The translations under genes were made by a program, and so were the position numbers. Shown piece after piece: positions 32,538 to 45,495 of a DNA stretch of 64,000 nt (its first letter is position 1; each line of letters begins with the position of its first letter). A model generated the notes under the pieces. That model worked only from the letters and a program-made list of their open reading frames with translations, did not search any database and was not told where the DNA came from. The stretch covers positions 2,679,001 through 2,743,000 of the forward strand of contig NC_081818.1 in assembly GCF_030704535.1 (NCBI RefSeq), given 5' to 3'. This DNA comes from Vitis vinifera (Eukaryota > Streptophyta > Magnoliopsida > Vitales > Vitaceae).

Positions 32538-34369
32538 TGTGGACCCGCATTTTTCACGTGCATCCCCACTCGATCAGTGAGACTCACTTTTTATTTGTGA
32601 AAAATTAATTTTTAGAAAGAAAAGTCGAAGTCGCCACTTATTTTATTTTTATTTTAAAGAAAAAAAAAACAAGAAATAAAACCCTGAAAAATGACTCCAT
32701 AATTTTTGGAAAAGCGTGTCTTTGAAAAACCCGAGTCTAGGTCCAGGGATCAGGTTACTTATTGAGCAAGTACCTCTAGGAGGTAGCACCCCTCTAAGCC
32801 CTAAAGAGGTCTCTACTGACTAAATTGGGGGAGATGTGGCAATTAATTGATTAATTGAAGATACCTAGATAGACTAAGGTGATTTCAAAAATAACATGCC
32901 AAACAAGATCAAATTACAATAAAGGTGAGTTGGGGTGCACACCTGGACTACTTCTTAAGTGTCATCAAAAGACATCAATGATTAGTTTGGAAAATAAGAC
33001 ACACAACATATATTTTATCCTAGTCTCTTAATCAAACATGGCAAGCTAAACAAACAATCAAAAAGATATGCTGAACAGGTTGAGAATCACATACGAAGCA
33101 ATACATAACAATCATATATAAAGCAATACATAATTTATGAAATTAAGATACGAACTTAAGAAGCATACCCGAATAGCATGGGTAACTCGCAATGTGCTTC
33201 CACAAGACATGAGGGGTTAGATAACAAATAATAAGATAAATCCTAGCATGCTTGTTATCTAATTAGCATAGCAAAAATTATCAGAGTATACTAATTCATC
33301 AATTATCACATACGTCTTGTATACAATTCCTAAAAAAATAGATATGATTGTAACAACCAACAAAGGTGGTAGCAAAAATAAGTTTTGAAAAGATTTTTTT
33401 TATGTAGGGGTTTCACCAATTCCCCAATTGATATACACAAATCTAACCTGGAATTATCCCATTTATGTGGGACCACAAGCTTGGATTAGTGTCTGATTTA
33501 AAACCAAAATTTTCATTAAAAAACCGAGAAAGATGCAAACCGATCAAAAATAATGGATGCATATTATTTTAAGAAAATGAGATTTTTGATTCTAAGGACT
33601 CTAAATGAATTTTTAAAATAGATTTTTGTGAGGAACATTTTGAGAAAAGTATTTTAAAGGGAAATATATTATTCACAAACAAACAATTCGCAAAGATCAA
33701 ATATAGGCAACCCAAAATAAAGCAAAATCACAAAGTAAAATTTTCTCAGTAATCAACAAAACTAATAAAGGTGAGGGTAAAAACCAATCTTCATGATTTT
33801 CCAATGGCCTCTAAAAATTAAACTTCACAAAAAACTATCAAAGCAATAAACTAAATGACTTTAGATCAGATAAGATTAGAAGATATTAATCAGGAGTTAA
33901 AAATGGGGAATCGAACACAGAAGAATAAAAAAAAACTAACATAAGATCAATTAAGCTAATTAACTAAAATTTTAGAGAAACATATGAACTAAATTATGAT
34001 CAATCCAAGAATGAAAATTTATATATTTAAGATAGAAATAATACAACTTAAGATCAATTAAACAAGTTATCTAAAGCTTTGAAAAACATACAAACTAAAA
34101 GTGGATCAACCAAGAAATAAAATTAACAAGTTCAGAATATGAAAATGACATGGAACCAATCAACTTAAACAACTCAAGTCCTAAAAACTCATGTACTAAA
34201 AAGATGAATAAAAAATATGATTAATATTTAAAAAAACATGAATTCAATCGCATAGGATCAATTAAACTAATAAACTATAATTATAAACCACTTAAACTAG
34301 ATAACATGAATCAAAACAAGGATAAACAATTTTAAAAGACATGAGATTAATTACATGGATCAACCAAAT

Positions 34370-35050
34370 TGATAAACTAAAATTCTATAAAAAAAAAACC
34401 TAAACTAAATAGATAAATTAAAACAAAACTAAAACAGGGTTAAAAACATGAACTTTATCAATAGAATTGATTAAATTAATGAACTAAGATTATATATAAA
34501 GAAAATGCAAACAAAACAAATAAATTGCAATTAAACTAAAACAAGATCAGAAGCATAAATTTTATCAATAAAATTAATTAATCTAATAAACTAAACTAAG
34601 ATTATAAAAATACATCAACTAAATAGATGGGACAAAACAAAATCAAAACTCGTTTAAAAACATAAACTTTATCTAATAAAATTATTTAACTAATGAATAA
34701 AAATTATTAATACATTTAAACTAAAACATAAACTAAAACTAAACTAATGTGGAATTAAAAATATAAACTTTATCTCACAAGATTATTTAAACTAGTAAAT
34801 TAAAGTCACTAACACATTCAAATTAAATCATAAACTAAAATTAAGTTAATCCAGAATTTAAAAAAATAAACTTTACTTCACAAATTACTTAAACTAAGGA
34901 ATAAAAGTCACTAACAAATTCAAATTAAATCATAAACTAAAATTAAGTTAATCCGGAATTAAAAAAAATAAACTTTATTTCACAAATTACTTAAACTAAG
35001 GAATAAAAGTCACTAACACATTCAAATTAAATCATAAACTAAAATTAAAA
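34370..35050 (-). repeat. Degenerate tandem array inside solo LTR copy 2
   Basis: Repeated blocks of AATAAACTTTA..., followed by AATTAACTAATAAACTAAAATT-like sequence, at a period of about 100 bp. The clearest pair is near 34860-35045, with AAATCATAAACTAAAATTAAG repeated. It corresponds to the array at 6827-7330 in copy 1. Confidence 0.6.
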
Positions 35051-35439
35051 GGCGGGTTAGAACTAAACTAATTGAGAATTTAAAAACAAAATAAACTTTA
35101 ACACAAAGAATTAATCAAAAACTGAAATTTGTTTAAAAAAAATCTAGACTAAATAAAAAATATTTAATGGAAAACTAACCTATGAAGTGAAAAAGAAAAT
35201 CCTCTTTGGCGACTAAGGTAATAGTCTGGTCTCTGCCTGAAGTCCCTTGCTCTCCTTCAAAGTTCCACGTGAAAATTATTTCTGCCTATTCCCCTCTGAA
35301 AAATTTTGCTTTATGCTTGGATCCTCTAAAAAAAAATCCCTCTACCCGTTCCTTTGAAAGAACTCTCTCTTTGCCAAAGAAAAAAAGAATCCATGTGTGT
35401 TCTCTCTGCTCCCCCAAAAAAAATCCCCTTTTCTTTTCT

Positions 35440-35447
35440 TATTTATA
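35440..35447 (-). promoter_or_regulatory. Putative TATA box of solo LTR copy 2
   Basis: TATAAATA on the minus strand, in the same context as 6463-6470 of copy 1. Confidence 0.4.
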
Positions 35448-36603
35448 TGGCACCCCACTCCCATGGAATATTTTTATTTCCTTTTTGGAGATGCGTGTGG
35501 ATATGGGAAGTCTACTTGGAGATTTCCCTAAGGATGCAGTCGTATCTTGTTTGGTAAGTGATCAAATCCTTAGCATGTTGACTTTTCTTTCTAAAAAACC
35601 AAAAGAATCTCTCTTACAATCCACTATATGTGTGTTGTGCACAAAATGGCCACTTCCTTCCTATGGAAAGCGTGGTAAACTGCTTATTCAGAATGAGTGA
35701 ATGGTGCATGAATTCATTCAGATCGTTGCCCTTATGTGGTGTGGTTGGATTAAGAATGCAAGTCGCATGTCCAGGATTCCTCAAGGGTGCGTGCTAAATG
35801 CTCCCAAAGTGTTGTGCCTTCTCCACTCAAAGAACAATATGATCAACCCTCATTCCTCTCTAGGACCGATTGGTAGCCTTCCCATTCTTTGGCAGCGTGC
35901 TGAGTGTATGAGAGAGACCTCTTATGGCTGGTTTCTTTGTTGAATGGCATCCATAGCAGAGTCTGATCCCACTCCAGCATGTCGATTATCCTTGAAGAAA
36001 ACTAATGGTGCATGTCTGTTCCTCGAAAATTCTGATGGAGGCGTATTCCTAGGGAATTATGAGATGCCACCGCCACTTCATTCTCAGAAGCATTCCATAT
36101 GGCTCCCACTAATAATCCAATGGGTAACATGGCATCTTCTCTTCGGCCAAAGACTGGCCTACAGCCCATGCCACCACTTACATCGATCGAATAGGAAAAC
36201 CTCGGCAGTTCCTATCATTCCAATAGCTTAGTTTTCTTCTTAAGTTGCTTCTAGAAGCTCATCAAGCATAAAATTGGCCCGTAACTCATTTAACTCTATC
36301 TTCAATCTTCAGAGGAGATAATGGTATCCGAGCACTACAAGCAGCAGTACTAACAAAACAACAGCAGCAACAGCAACCCATATCCAGTAGTTTGTTGTCT
36401 TTTTTTCACTTAAGGATGGCTCTTGGAAGAGAATCTAGGCCTCTTTGTCGATTCCTGTGCTTGATAATGTTCTCCTATGTATGAATGAAAATTATTGCAT
36501 GGGTTCTCCTTCTATTGATTCATCATGCAGTTGCCATATCTTGTCCCTTCATGTGGAGTGCGTGTTGTGAACCTTCAAAGTGACAGCCCCCCTTTTCAAT
36601 GGT

Positions 36604-36835
36604 CGTGATCTGCCCACTTTCTATATGCAGCCCGTATTTCTTCTTAGAGCAAAGCCCGTATTTCTTCTTAGAGCAAATCATATGCATCCCGGATTCGTTC
36701 TTAAAGCCGTGATCTGTCCACTTTCTATATGCAGCCCGGATTCCTTCTTAAAGCAAATCATATGCAACCCGGATTCCTTCTTAAAGCCGTGATCTGCCCA
36801 CTTTCTATATGCAGCCGGGATTCCTTCCAAGTTTC
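36604..36835 (-). repeat. Short tandem repeats specific to solo LTR copy 2
   Basis: GTGATCTGCCCACTTTCTAT starts at 36604, 36709 (one mismatch) and 36789, with GATTCCTTCTTAAAGC blocks between. The corresponding part of copy 1 lacks this array. Confidence 0.75.
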
Positions 36836-37624
36836 CCTATTTGGTCGTGATCTCCTCTCCTTGATGGCTCCAAGTCTCATGCAAAATTAAAAATAAAGTT
36901 GAAATAAGAAATCATGTAATTGGAAATAGAATAAAATCAAATAGAAAATCAAATCACATTAGCCACAAAAATTTGAGATGTCAATTCATGGAATTAAAGA
37001 ATGAATAAATAAGCGAGTAAATAAACAAATAAATTGATAAGGGTATAAAAATAAATATTAGACATAAGCAATTAGAAAAAAATTAAAAATTAAATTAATG
37101 CAACGGATTATAATAATTTAAATGTCAAACTCATAAACCTTCAAAAATAAAAATAAAAATAAAATAAAGATAGAATAAAAAATTCATTTCATATAATAAA
37201 AAGTCAAGCCAACGCTCATCTTATCCCGAAAAATAAGTAACCAAAATCAAGATCATGCCTAAGTGAACTATACCAAAAGAAGTGTCTAAGTGACCTATTC
37301 TGAAAGAGTGTCTAAGTAACTTAGGGTGAATGTGTCCAAGCTAAAAGGTGCCAAGTGCATCTAAATGGGCCTAAGGTGATGCCTAATGGGCCAAGTGTAT
37401 CTAAATGGGCCTAGGGTGCCTTAGGATGCCTAAGTGGGCCTAAGTCTAAATTAGGGCTGCCAAGAGTCACAACGGGGTTAGATAAATCTCTCAAACAAAG
37501 TCCTTAAGGTGGCTTAGAAAAGATAGACTACATGAGTAGTAATGGGCAACTAGGGAATTGCCATAAAGTATCGAACAAATACTTAATAGAACATGTGTTA
37601 GGAGGACAAAATTGAGGGTCTACA

Positions 37625-40031
37625 ATTAGGTTTCTAGGTGTAAACACATACTACACATTGTTGACTGAAATGACCTAGGTGGCTTATTTAATCATTGACT
37701 TTTCATGGTTTTTCATCTTCCACTATGAGTTTGTGGACCCTCCATGGATGATGTGTATCACAAGCTTGACAATCATAAGTCTGACAATTACAAGCCTGAC
37801 TTCGAATATTTAACTATCTCTTTTTAATTATGGGACACCAAAGAACATTCAACACAAGAGAGACAAAAAAAAAAATTACATAGAAAACTATCTACACAAT
37901 ATGTAGATGTATAGGGTTAAAGACCTCAAATCACCAATCCATTATATGAAAGTACAGTCCACAATTTTACCTAATAGAAGTTATCCCTAAGTCTCTTTCC
38001 CCAACACTTACATTGCACTTCATGTTCGCAATGTAGCACCACATTTACTCCTAATAGATCTCCCATATCTCCATCTTAACCCAATAGAACTAAAAGTCAT
38101 TAATCTTCTTTAGGAGTTTTGAGAATGAGCTAGAAGGCAAATTAGGTTTTTTCAAACATTTGCATCAAACCAAAAACATTATTAAGTAAAGTAGTTATAA
38201 GCTTAGGAACTTGGTGGACCAGATCTAGAAACTTCCCAAAAATAAAGCTTTTTAAAATTGGAAAAATGGACCTCCAAAATTCTAGAGAATTCTCTACTAT
38301 GTGCACTTGAGCGCTATCCTCAACTCTTGAGCACTCTCAGCACTTAAGCACTCAAAGATATTTTTAAAACTATTATAAAAATATTTTAACTCAATTTTAA
38401 AGACTTCGATCCACACCATGTCTTCATAAATACCAATTTGTCTATCCTAGACTTTTATATGCTTACCTATGTCATTCTAGTTGATCATGAAGAAATCTTG
38501 GGTCTTCAATGGAGAGTAAGATACAACCTTATAAGATCCTAAGTAAGAATAAATGAAACAAAATTATCAATTTGAAAGTACATAAACTAATGTAACAACA
38601 ATTAGGTTGTTTACATCTAACATTTTTCATAGGCACCATTAGTTAGACAGTTACAACTTTTCAAGTGGTGTATGAACTTCTGTGCTAAAGCTATCATTGG
38701 TTGGTGAAGGTTGTCACGACCGGTAGTCAGTAGATTTTCAAGAATAACCCTTGTAGGTGAGATAAATCAATGCTTGTACATTCTGACTATCATTGCTTTT
38801 AGACCACACCCTCCCTAGCCAATGAAGTTACACAACCTTGTGTGGGTGTGATCTATTTTTCTCTTTGTAGCCTTTTTTGGTGCCTACCTAGGTTACATAT
38901 CCTAATCGGCTCCAATGTTCAACCTCAAGTGTTTGGCCACTCCTTGCGAATTTAGGAGTTCTTTATGTGTGGTAGGGTAAGCTCTTGGACAAAAGTATAT
39001 GCATGGGTCATGGCCATGTGCCCAACCGTATTCAAGAAGGCTAGCAAGCAGTTGTTAGGTCAAGGATTCCTTTAAGGTCCAAATCTTCCCAAATGGGTGT
39101 TGTCCTTTATTTTATACTAGGGGCCTACTAGAATTGTAAAGAGGTATGGTTCGCTCAATTTTTGGAGAAAAAATTAGTCAAATCAAAATGGTGGGTTTAT
39201 ACTTAAATCACAATCAAAGGAATCTTTTAGTGATGGAAAAATTAAACCAAACCAAACTTATTTAAAATCAATTTGGTTCGGTTTAGATGATTGGTTGGAT
39301 ACAAATTACATTAGATCTTAAATCCAATTTATTTTTAAATTAAAGTAATTAAAACCAACTTAGGTTTAACTGACAAATTAATACATTTAAAATTTCTAAC
39401 CTAGATATAACAAATGAATTTAAAATTGATTTAACCATGATTTAATAATAATTAAATGCCTTAATAGAGTTTTCAAATTATAAGTAATAATAATTAAATA
39501 AGCATTAAATATTGAACAGTTATAAATTACAAGAAATGAAATCTTTAAAATATCAATTTGATTCAATTGTTATTGGGGTTAGAAGACAAAACAAAAACAA
39601 AAATTAAACTGATGAAGTCAAGTTTTAAAATTCTCTAATCGAACCAACTTTTATAGTTATTAAAATTCGAACCGATTTCATCTATTTTAGTGGATTAATT
39701 GGACTAATTTTATTAGTTTTTTCGTTTTACTTACACCCCTAATGCCTACTCAAAAGTCATGATTAGTATTAAACTAATGAGATGGAAGAGATGCTTTAAC
39801 AAAAACTTTTAAACTACTGCTTCCTTAATTACAAGAAAACCAACACAGTTCATAGCTGTTAGGTTGTCTCCAACCGTCACAATCTATGTCTTTTGATGAG
39901 AAGAAAAAAAACCGTGGATACAAGACTTTCCAAATCTTCAATGGATGCATTTTTCTATTTCAAAATTAAGTTGAATCATTCTTCAACTACTACATCCATT
40001 TCTCATCTGTTTCTCTCAAGACTTTCCAAGT

Positions 40032-40066
<35 letters not shown>

Positions 40067-40664
40067 TGTATTAGCCTTCTCACCAGTGACTCATGCTTCA
40101 GATGGACATGCCAGCTTAAATCCACGGGTAAAGTTCAGTAAATCTGTCAACGGGCCTTGTTCTGTTTGATTGTGTATCATACAACTGGTCAAATATTCTT
40201 ATGTCCCGCTTGTGATCATTTCTGAAGAAAGGACTCTCAGTAATTGTGAGTTTCTCTTTTGTATCATTTTCCCAGATTTAACACGAAATTATATCTTCCT
40301 TTTAATAGTCAGAAATGCCATGAAGTATTGCCTCTTAACTGATTTATTTTGTCCGTATATCCCATGGCCAATAACGCAACAGAGATTTTGTATCAGTTGT
40401 TTTTGACGATTTTATACACAAACATGGGCCAATCCTGGATATAGTTTTGAGAGAGAGAGAGAGAGAGAGAGATGATCAACAAACTGCTTTATTAATATTA
40501 ATTATGCCTTAGCTCCACAGCAGAAGAGTTACAGAAAAAAGGGAAAAAAAAGGCCCTCTTATTATACTATGATAATTATAATGAGGGAACATTGCAAATA
40601 GTCACTTGAACAGCAGAAATCCTCTTCATGTATTTATTTTCTTGATTCTCACTTAGTTGTTGTC
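37625..40664. other. Intergenic DNA downstream of GLP copy D
   Basis: About 3 kb with no gene I can support. The part from about 39840 to 40664 is the shared GLP downstream flank, matching 25650-26240 in places. It includes a (CT)n run at 40035-40061, a (GA)n run at 40449-40472 and the TTTATT block near 40488. The remainder is AT-rich and unassigned. Confidence 0.5.
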
Positions 40665-41441
40665 TTACGAGAAGCGTGATTGAAGGTAGTCAACCACATT
40701 CTTATCCAACTGGAATGCCCTTGTGAGAACATCAGGATTGATGGGTGGATTCGATCCAAACACTGCTTTTGCTATGGTGATTACACCTGGATTTTGGCTG
40801 TTCAGACCAGCAATGGCTACTGCATTAGTGTGCCCAACATTGAACTGGAAGTGAATGAGACCAATAGGAAACACAAATACATCCCCCTTGTTGAGGACTT
40901 TGCTAATGAGACGGTTTTCAGGGTTGGACGTGACAAAGCCAACGTAGAGGGTTCCCTCCAAGACAGTTAGGATCTCAGTAGCACGAGGGTGAGTGTGAGG
41001 AGGGTTTTCGCCATATGGTTCATAGTCAATACGAACAATGGATATGCCAAGAGTGTTGAGTCCCTTTATTTTGTCAACATTTACGGTAGTGACATTTGAC
41101 CCTACTTGATTTGATGTGTTTCCTGGCTTATCCAGGCCTGGAGAGAAGAAATCCTCGGCCATGGTCAGCTTTGGGTCCTTGCAGAACTTTCCATTCACAA
41201 AAACTGCATGAAAAAAATTAAAGAAAGGTCATTAGTATCAAAATATATTCATCATATCAATGAAAAGAGTAGTACTGAAAATAGCTATACGATCATTGGT
41301 TGCTAAAGAAATACCAGCATCATTGGGCTCATCAATGGCAACACAGGTGTCCTGCAGTGGGCCTGGATCAGAGGCAGAGGCAAGAGAGGAAACCAATGCT
41401 ATGAGAGCAACAGTTACCAGGAAACTAACACCTTTCTTCAT
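40665..41441 (-). CDS. Germin-like protein, subfamily 1 type (copy D, intact)
   Basis: Exon 1 is 41315-41441 and exon 2 is 40665-41203, with a 111-bp GT-AG intron at the same position and phase as in copy B. The product has 221 residues. It has the same signal peptide ([10 protein letters not shown]...SASA), cysteine pair C33/C50, sequons at N71 and N79, germin box 1 with H112, H114 and E119, and box 2 with H160. It differs from copy B at scattered sites (for example GENPPHTH in place of [13 protein letters not shown] in place of NTENR) and has one extra C-terminal serine. The active-site residues are complete, so a secreted Mn-cupin of the cell wall is expected, possibly with superoxide dismutase activity. 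It is the most divergent of the four copies and has its own TATA box. Confidence 0.93.
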
Positions 41442-41518
41442 TGTTAGAGTACTGTCTCTAACAATCACAATCTTTATCGAGAGGTGAGGGGTGAGAAATC
41501 TTGCATAAGATACTTGTC

Positions 41519-41526
41519 AATTTATA
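41519..41526 (-). promoter_or_regulatory. TATA box of GLP copy D
   Basis: TATAAATT on the minus strand about 80 bp before the ATG, as in copies B and C. Confidence 0.65.
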
Positions 41527-44500
41527 GAGAGAAGTCCTTGAATTGGTCTTTGTTTACTAGTATATGCCAAGCATAAACTCACCAGGTCTTTCGTTCATCT
41601 AGTAATACATACATATATATTCAATTTCAAGGACAAATGACTCTTTAACAACTGCTCCCATTTGTTATATAAGATCTTTCATCTTTGCCCACAACAGTAC
41701 ATCTTAGTTTATGTGGCAGTGGTTAGTATACCAATCTTATCTAGAAGATTGTCTGCGGATGGATTAAGTCAGTTTTAATTAATAGTTGACCTTGCTCAAC
41801 TTGATATATATCAATCAGCATGGTCCATGCATTAATTTCAACTTAGAACTGGTGTGTTTTACAATGTTCTAGTTTGAAAACAGTGACAAAAACTGATTGA
41901 AACCATTTCAGAATGAATTGAAAGTATTCAGAAATATGTTAGGCTCTTTCCTAGCTGCAATAGAATCTTGGCTTGGATCAGTGGTTCACAATTTATACTA
42001 GAGCTGTAGAAACTAATTAATATATTGACAAGAATGGGGCTCCACTTTTCATCAACAACACAATAAAGCATATATGTTCGTACATTCCAATTATAGCTCT
42101 AGAAGTACAAGGTACAAAGCAATATTACTTGTGTCTAACTAGCCAATCCATGGGTAGAGATATGTGCGTTAATACTTCAGGGTCAACCCAATAAAATTTA
42201 TGATTTTGTTCGATCTCCATACGAGGTAGGTTGTTCCCTACTTTAGACTCACTCAAAATGATGGACCAATCACATGGGCTCAACCCAAGTGGTTTGGTTA
42301 ATTTTAATAAGATACACCAATATAAACCAATCACATAGTTAGGTTGGCCCACTCTACATAAAATTAAGCAATTAAGTAACTAGATTAAACAACATTTATT
42401 CAAATGTATTATCTAATGGTTTATAAGGTATCGAGTCACACTTGAGGGAACGTGCAAGGTCGATATCTACACTATTGACTTATTACTGAAGAACTTAAAT
42501 TTTTAAAATCAAATTTTATTGAGATCTTAGAATTTACTTTTTAAATATATAAAAATGAGACCTCCTTTAAATAATTTTTTTAATGACAAACTCATCTAGA
42601 AGTTTCAATTGAGCCAAATAAATGCTTGATGAATTGCTTCTATTCTATTATAACATAAAATAATATAACAAAGTGTACCACAAAATCGAAGTATGATAAA
42701 AAGAACTAATGCAACATTCCTTCACATGTAAGATGTTCCAACCTCTATTTATTTCTCATATATAGCATATTTCTCAAACGGAGAATTATGTTTTAAAGTT
42801 AGATGTGTCTGATAATTGGTTCAAAATCCACATAACACTTATAATTGATGAAAAAGATATAAAAAATTAAGGGATAAAAAAACCCTTATAAGCTATCACA
42901 AAAAGAATGAAGGACAAAGAAGTGGTGGCATGTGGAGGTGGTTGTGGCACTTGGGGGCGGTGGCAACATATGTAGTGTTAGATTGTAATGTTGGAGTAGG
43001 TTGTGCATGGTGTGGTAGTGGAGGTGAGGGGAAGAAAATGGGATGGGAGAAATAGAGTGGGGAGGAGAAAGAGAGAGAGAGAGAGTATGAAAGAGGATGT
43101 GAGGGGTGGTCGACGACACTTGATCATGGCCGATGAGTGGTGATCACCGAAGATGTGGCTTCTAACGATGTGATAACTGAAGATGTGGCTTCTAACGATG
43201 TGATAGTGCTACGAGTATGGGTGTAGGGGAAAAGAAAAAATAAAATGGATGAAGTGAAGAAAGAGAGAAGGAAAATATTAATAGAGAAAAGTCTTCCACA
43301 ATTTTTAAACCTCAAAATTATCTTTAAAAATTTTTATGACACATATTCAAAAGTTTTTATGACATATGTTTCTATGACTTTCATATGTTTTCTATATATT
43401 ACAAATATTCACATATTTAGTAGGATATTTATGAAAGTTGTTTTGAAAAATATTTCTAAATATATTTGGTTTTCTTAAAATTGTAGGATTGAGTGTTTCC
43501 CTTGTTGAATTAAAATCCTAGATTGTCATGTAGAAGACAAAAGTTAATCTTTTAGAATTTACAATATATTCAAATTAACTTAATTGTAAATTAATAAAAA
43601 AGGTAAATTCTTCATAATTATTTTAAATTATGACCAGTTAAAAGTCGCCACATGGTATAAATTTTTTAGCTATTAAAACAATGTCATGTGTTGTATGGGC
43701 TCCACATAAGAAGAAGACAAGTTGACAATTAAATAAAGAAAATACATATTTTGAGAATTAAATTATAATTATTAGAATAAACAAAATTAATAAATTCCTT
43801 AATTGAAAAAAGTAATTATCAAGTCTTATAAATAAATTAAAGATTATCAAATATAGTCTTTCAAAAACTCTTTAAATATTATTTTTAATTGAAGAATATA
43901 ATCTCAAAAGTGTTATGACTAACCAAATATGGTCTTCCAAATCTTTTTGAATATTAGCATTAATTAACTTGATATTTTTAAAAGATTAGGAAACTATGTC
44001 ACTACACAATTAAGAGATAATTTCAAAAGATAATTTAGAAGGCAAAGGTTGGAGAAGATCTCTTGAAGGGAGATTTCATAACTTTTTCAAAGCTTTAAAA
44101 GATTGAAATCTATAAAAAAACTTGTTAATTTGAAATCAAGTTTTTTAAGTTGTAAGTTATGCTAGAATTTATTTAAGGCTCAAGTTAAATTAAAACTCGT
44201 CAACTTAAGACTTAAACCACATTAAGTCGATATCTAAATTAAGATCTTATGACATTTGATCTTCAACAAACTCTTTATTCGAGCTCAAACTTCTTCAAGT
44301 TTTCGACTAACAACTTGGAATGAATAATCAAAGGATTAAACAAAGATTATAACCACATAAAATTTTCAAGAGATAAATTTTGTGCATACATGCCAAAATA
44401 CGTGTTTGATTTGTAAAGAGATAGATCACTTTTTTTATGATATGAGAAAAACTTCACGTTTAACGAGCTTACCATAAAGCTCCTCAAATGTGATAAAATT

Positions 44501-45070
44501 ATCACAAACCCAAATCGCTATTACCGTATCGTTAAAATCAACTCGTATACAAGTAAGAATATGAAAGATAAGATCATTTTTTTTCAAAAAAAAATACATC
44601 AACTAGAATAAAATCATTAATAATGTCTTTTAGGGTTTAATCCTTGCGTTGTATAACCATAGCATGAGATTGATTTGCTTGCATAAAATTTAGTTAACTT
44701 ACTCCTTGTATCACAAGATGTTTAGGCAAATATTAATAGAGTAAATTAAATTAATGTTCTAATAATTTTATAAGAATTAAAATTATAAAAATCAAGCTTC
44801 ATTTTTGTCTTTCAATTTTGGAATTTTATCTTATTTTTCCTTAAATGCAAAAATAATAATAATTAATAATATATCCACACAAATATGTTAAGTTGTAATT
44901 AGAAATAAATTCACAACGATTATCTTTATTCAAAAATTGGAAAAAAAAATGTTTAAAAAATAATAATAATTTAAACTTGTAGGGGTATTTAAGTAATTTA
45001 AGCTAAAAATGTTGCCACTAATAGCAAATTTTCCTTATTTTGCCACTGGTTTTAAGTCGGTGTTTTTCTC
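41527..45070. other. Intergenic DNA between GLP copy D and the CW-domain gene
   Basis: About 3.5 kb without a convincing gene. A two-unit minisatellite is at about 43141-43203 (GAAGATGTGGCTTCTAACGA repeated at a spacing of 31 bp), next to a G/T-rich stretch (42915-43050) and a (GA)n run (43069-43086). The rest is AT-rich. The two genes on either side are divergently transcribed, so this interval holds both promoters. Confidence 0.5.
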
Positions 45071-45495
45071 TGACATTTCAGGAATGAAAGACAAACGGAA
45101 AACAGAGAAAACGTTTTCTGTGGTTTCCCAAACCGAGAAGCAGCAATTTTCCATCATCAGAATTCGAACTTGAACAAACGATTCTACACAATCTTCATTG
45201 ATAGGGCCACATAAATGCTGGTTTTTGATTCAGATTGTGTTTTAAACAGATTTTGACGCCAAAACTGTGTCGTTTTGAAGGTATCCGAAATGGGTTTCGC
45301 TGAAGTTGGGGTTTGCGTTAGGTTCCGATGATGGTTGTTTTGAGGGATTTGCTGCATGGGTTTTTCTGGGTTTTGGATTTCCGGAGTGGGTTGTTTTGTG
45401 TTTTCTGGTTTTGATCATTTATCAGTTCAGAAAGTTGATGTTTTAGAGAAAATTTAGGGTTTTCGGGTTTTTTTTTTTTCTTTTTTTCCTTAGAG

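Larger units (their letters stand above)
32538..37624 (-). mobile_element. Solo LTR, about 5.1 kb (copy 2), same family as 4310-9312
   Basis: Plus-strand ends are TGTGGACCCGC and GGGTCTACA, with a perfect 5-bp target duplication ATTAG at 32533-32537 and 37625-37629. It aligns end to end with the reverse complement of 4310-9312, with many substitutions. Read on the minus strand it starts TGTAGACCCTCAATTTTGTCC, like copy 1. It has no polyprotein, primer site or polypurine tract, hence a solo LTR. Family (Tat/Ogre-like) is inferred from the extreme LTR length. Short plus-strand open frames inside (35206-36231) are antisense to the inferred transcript. Confidence 0.8.
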
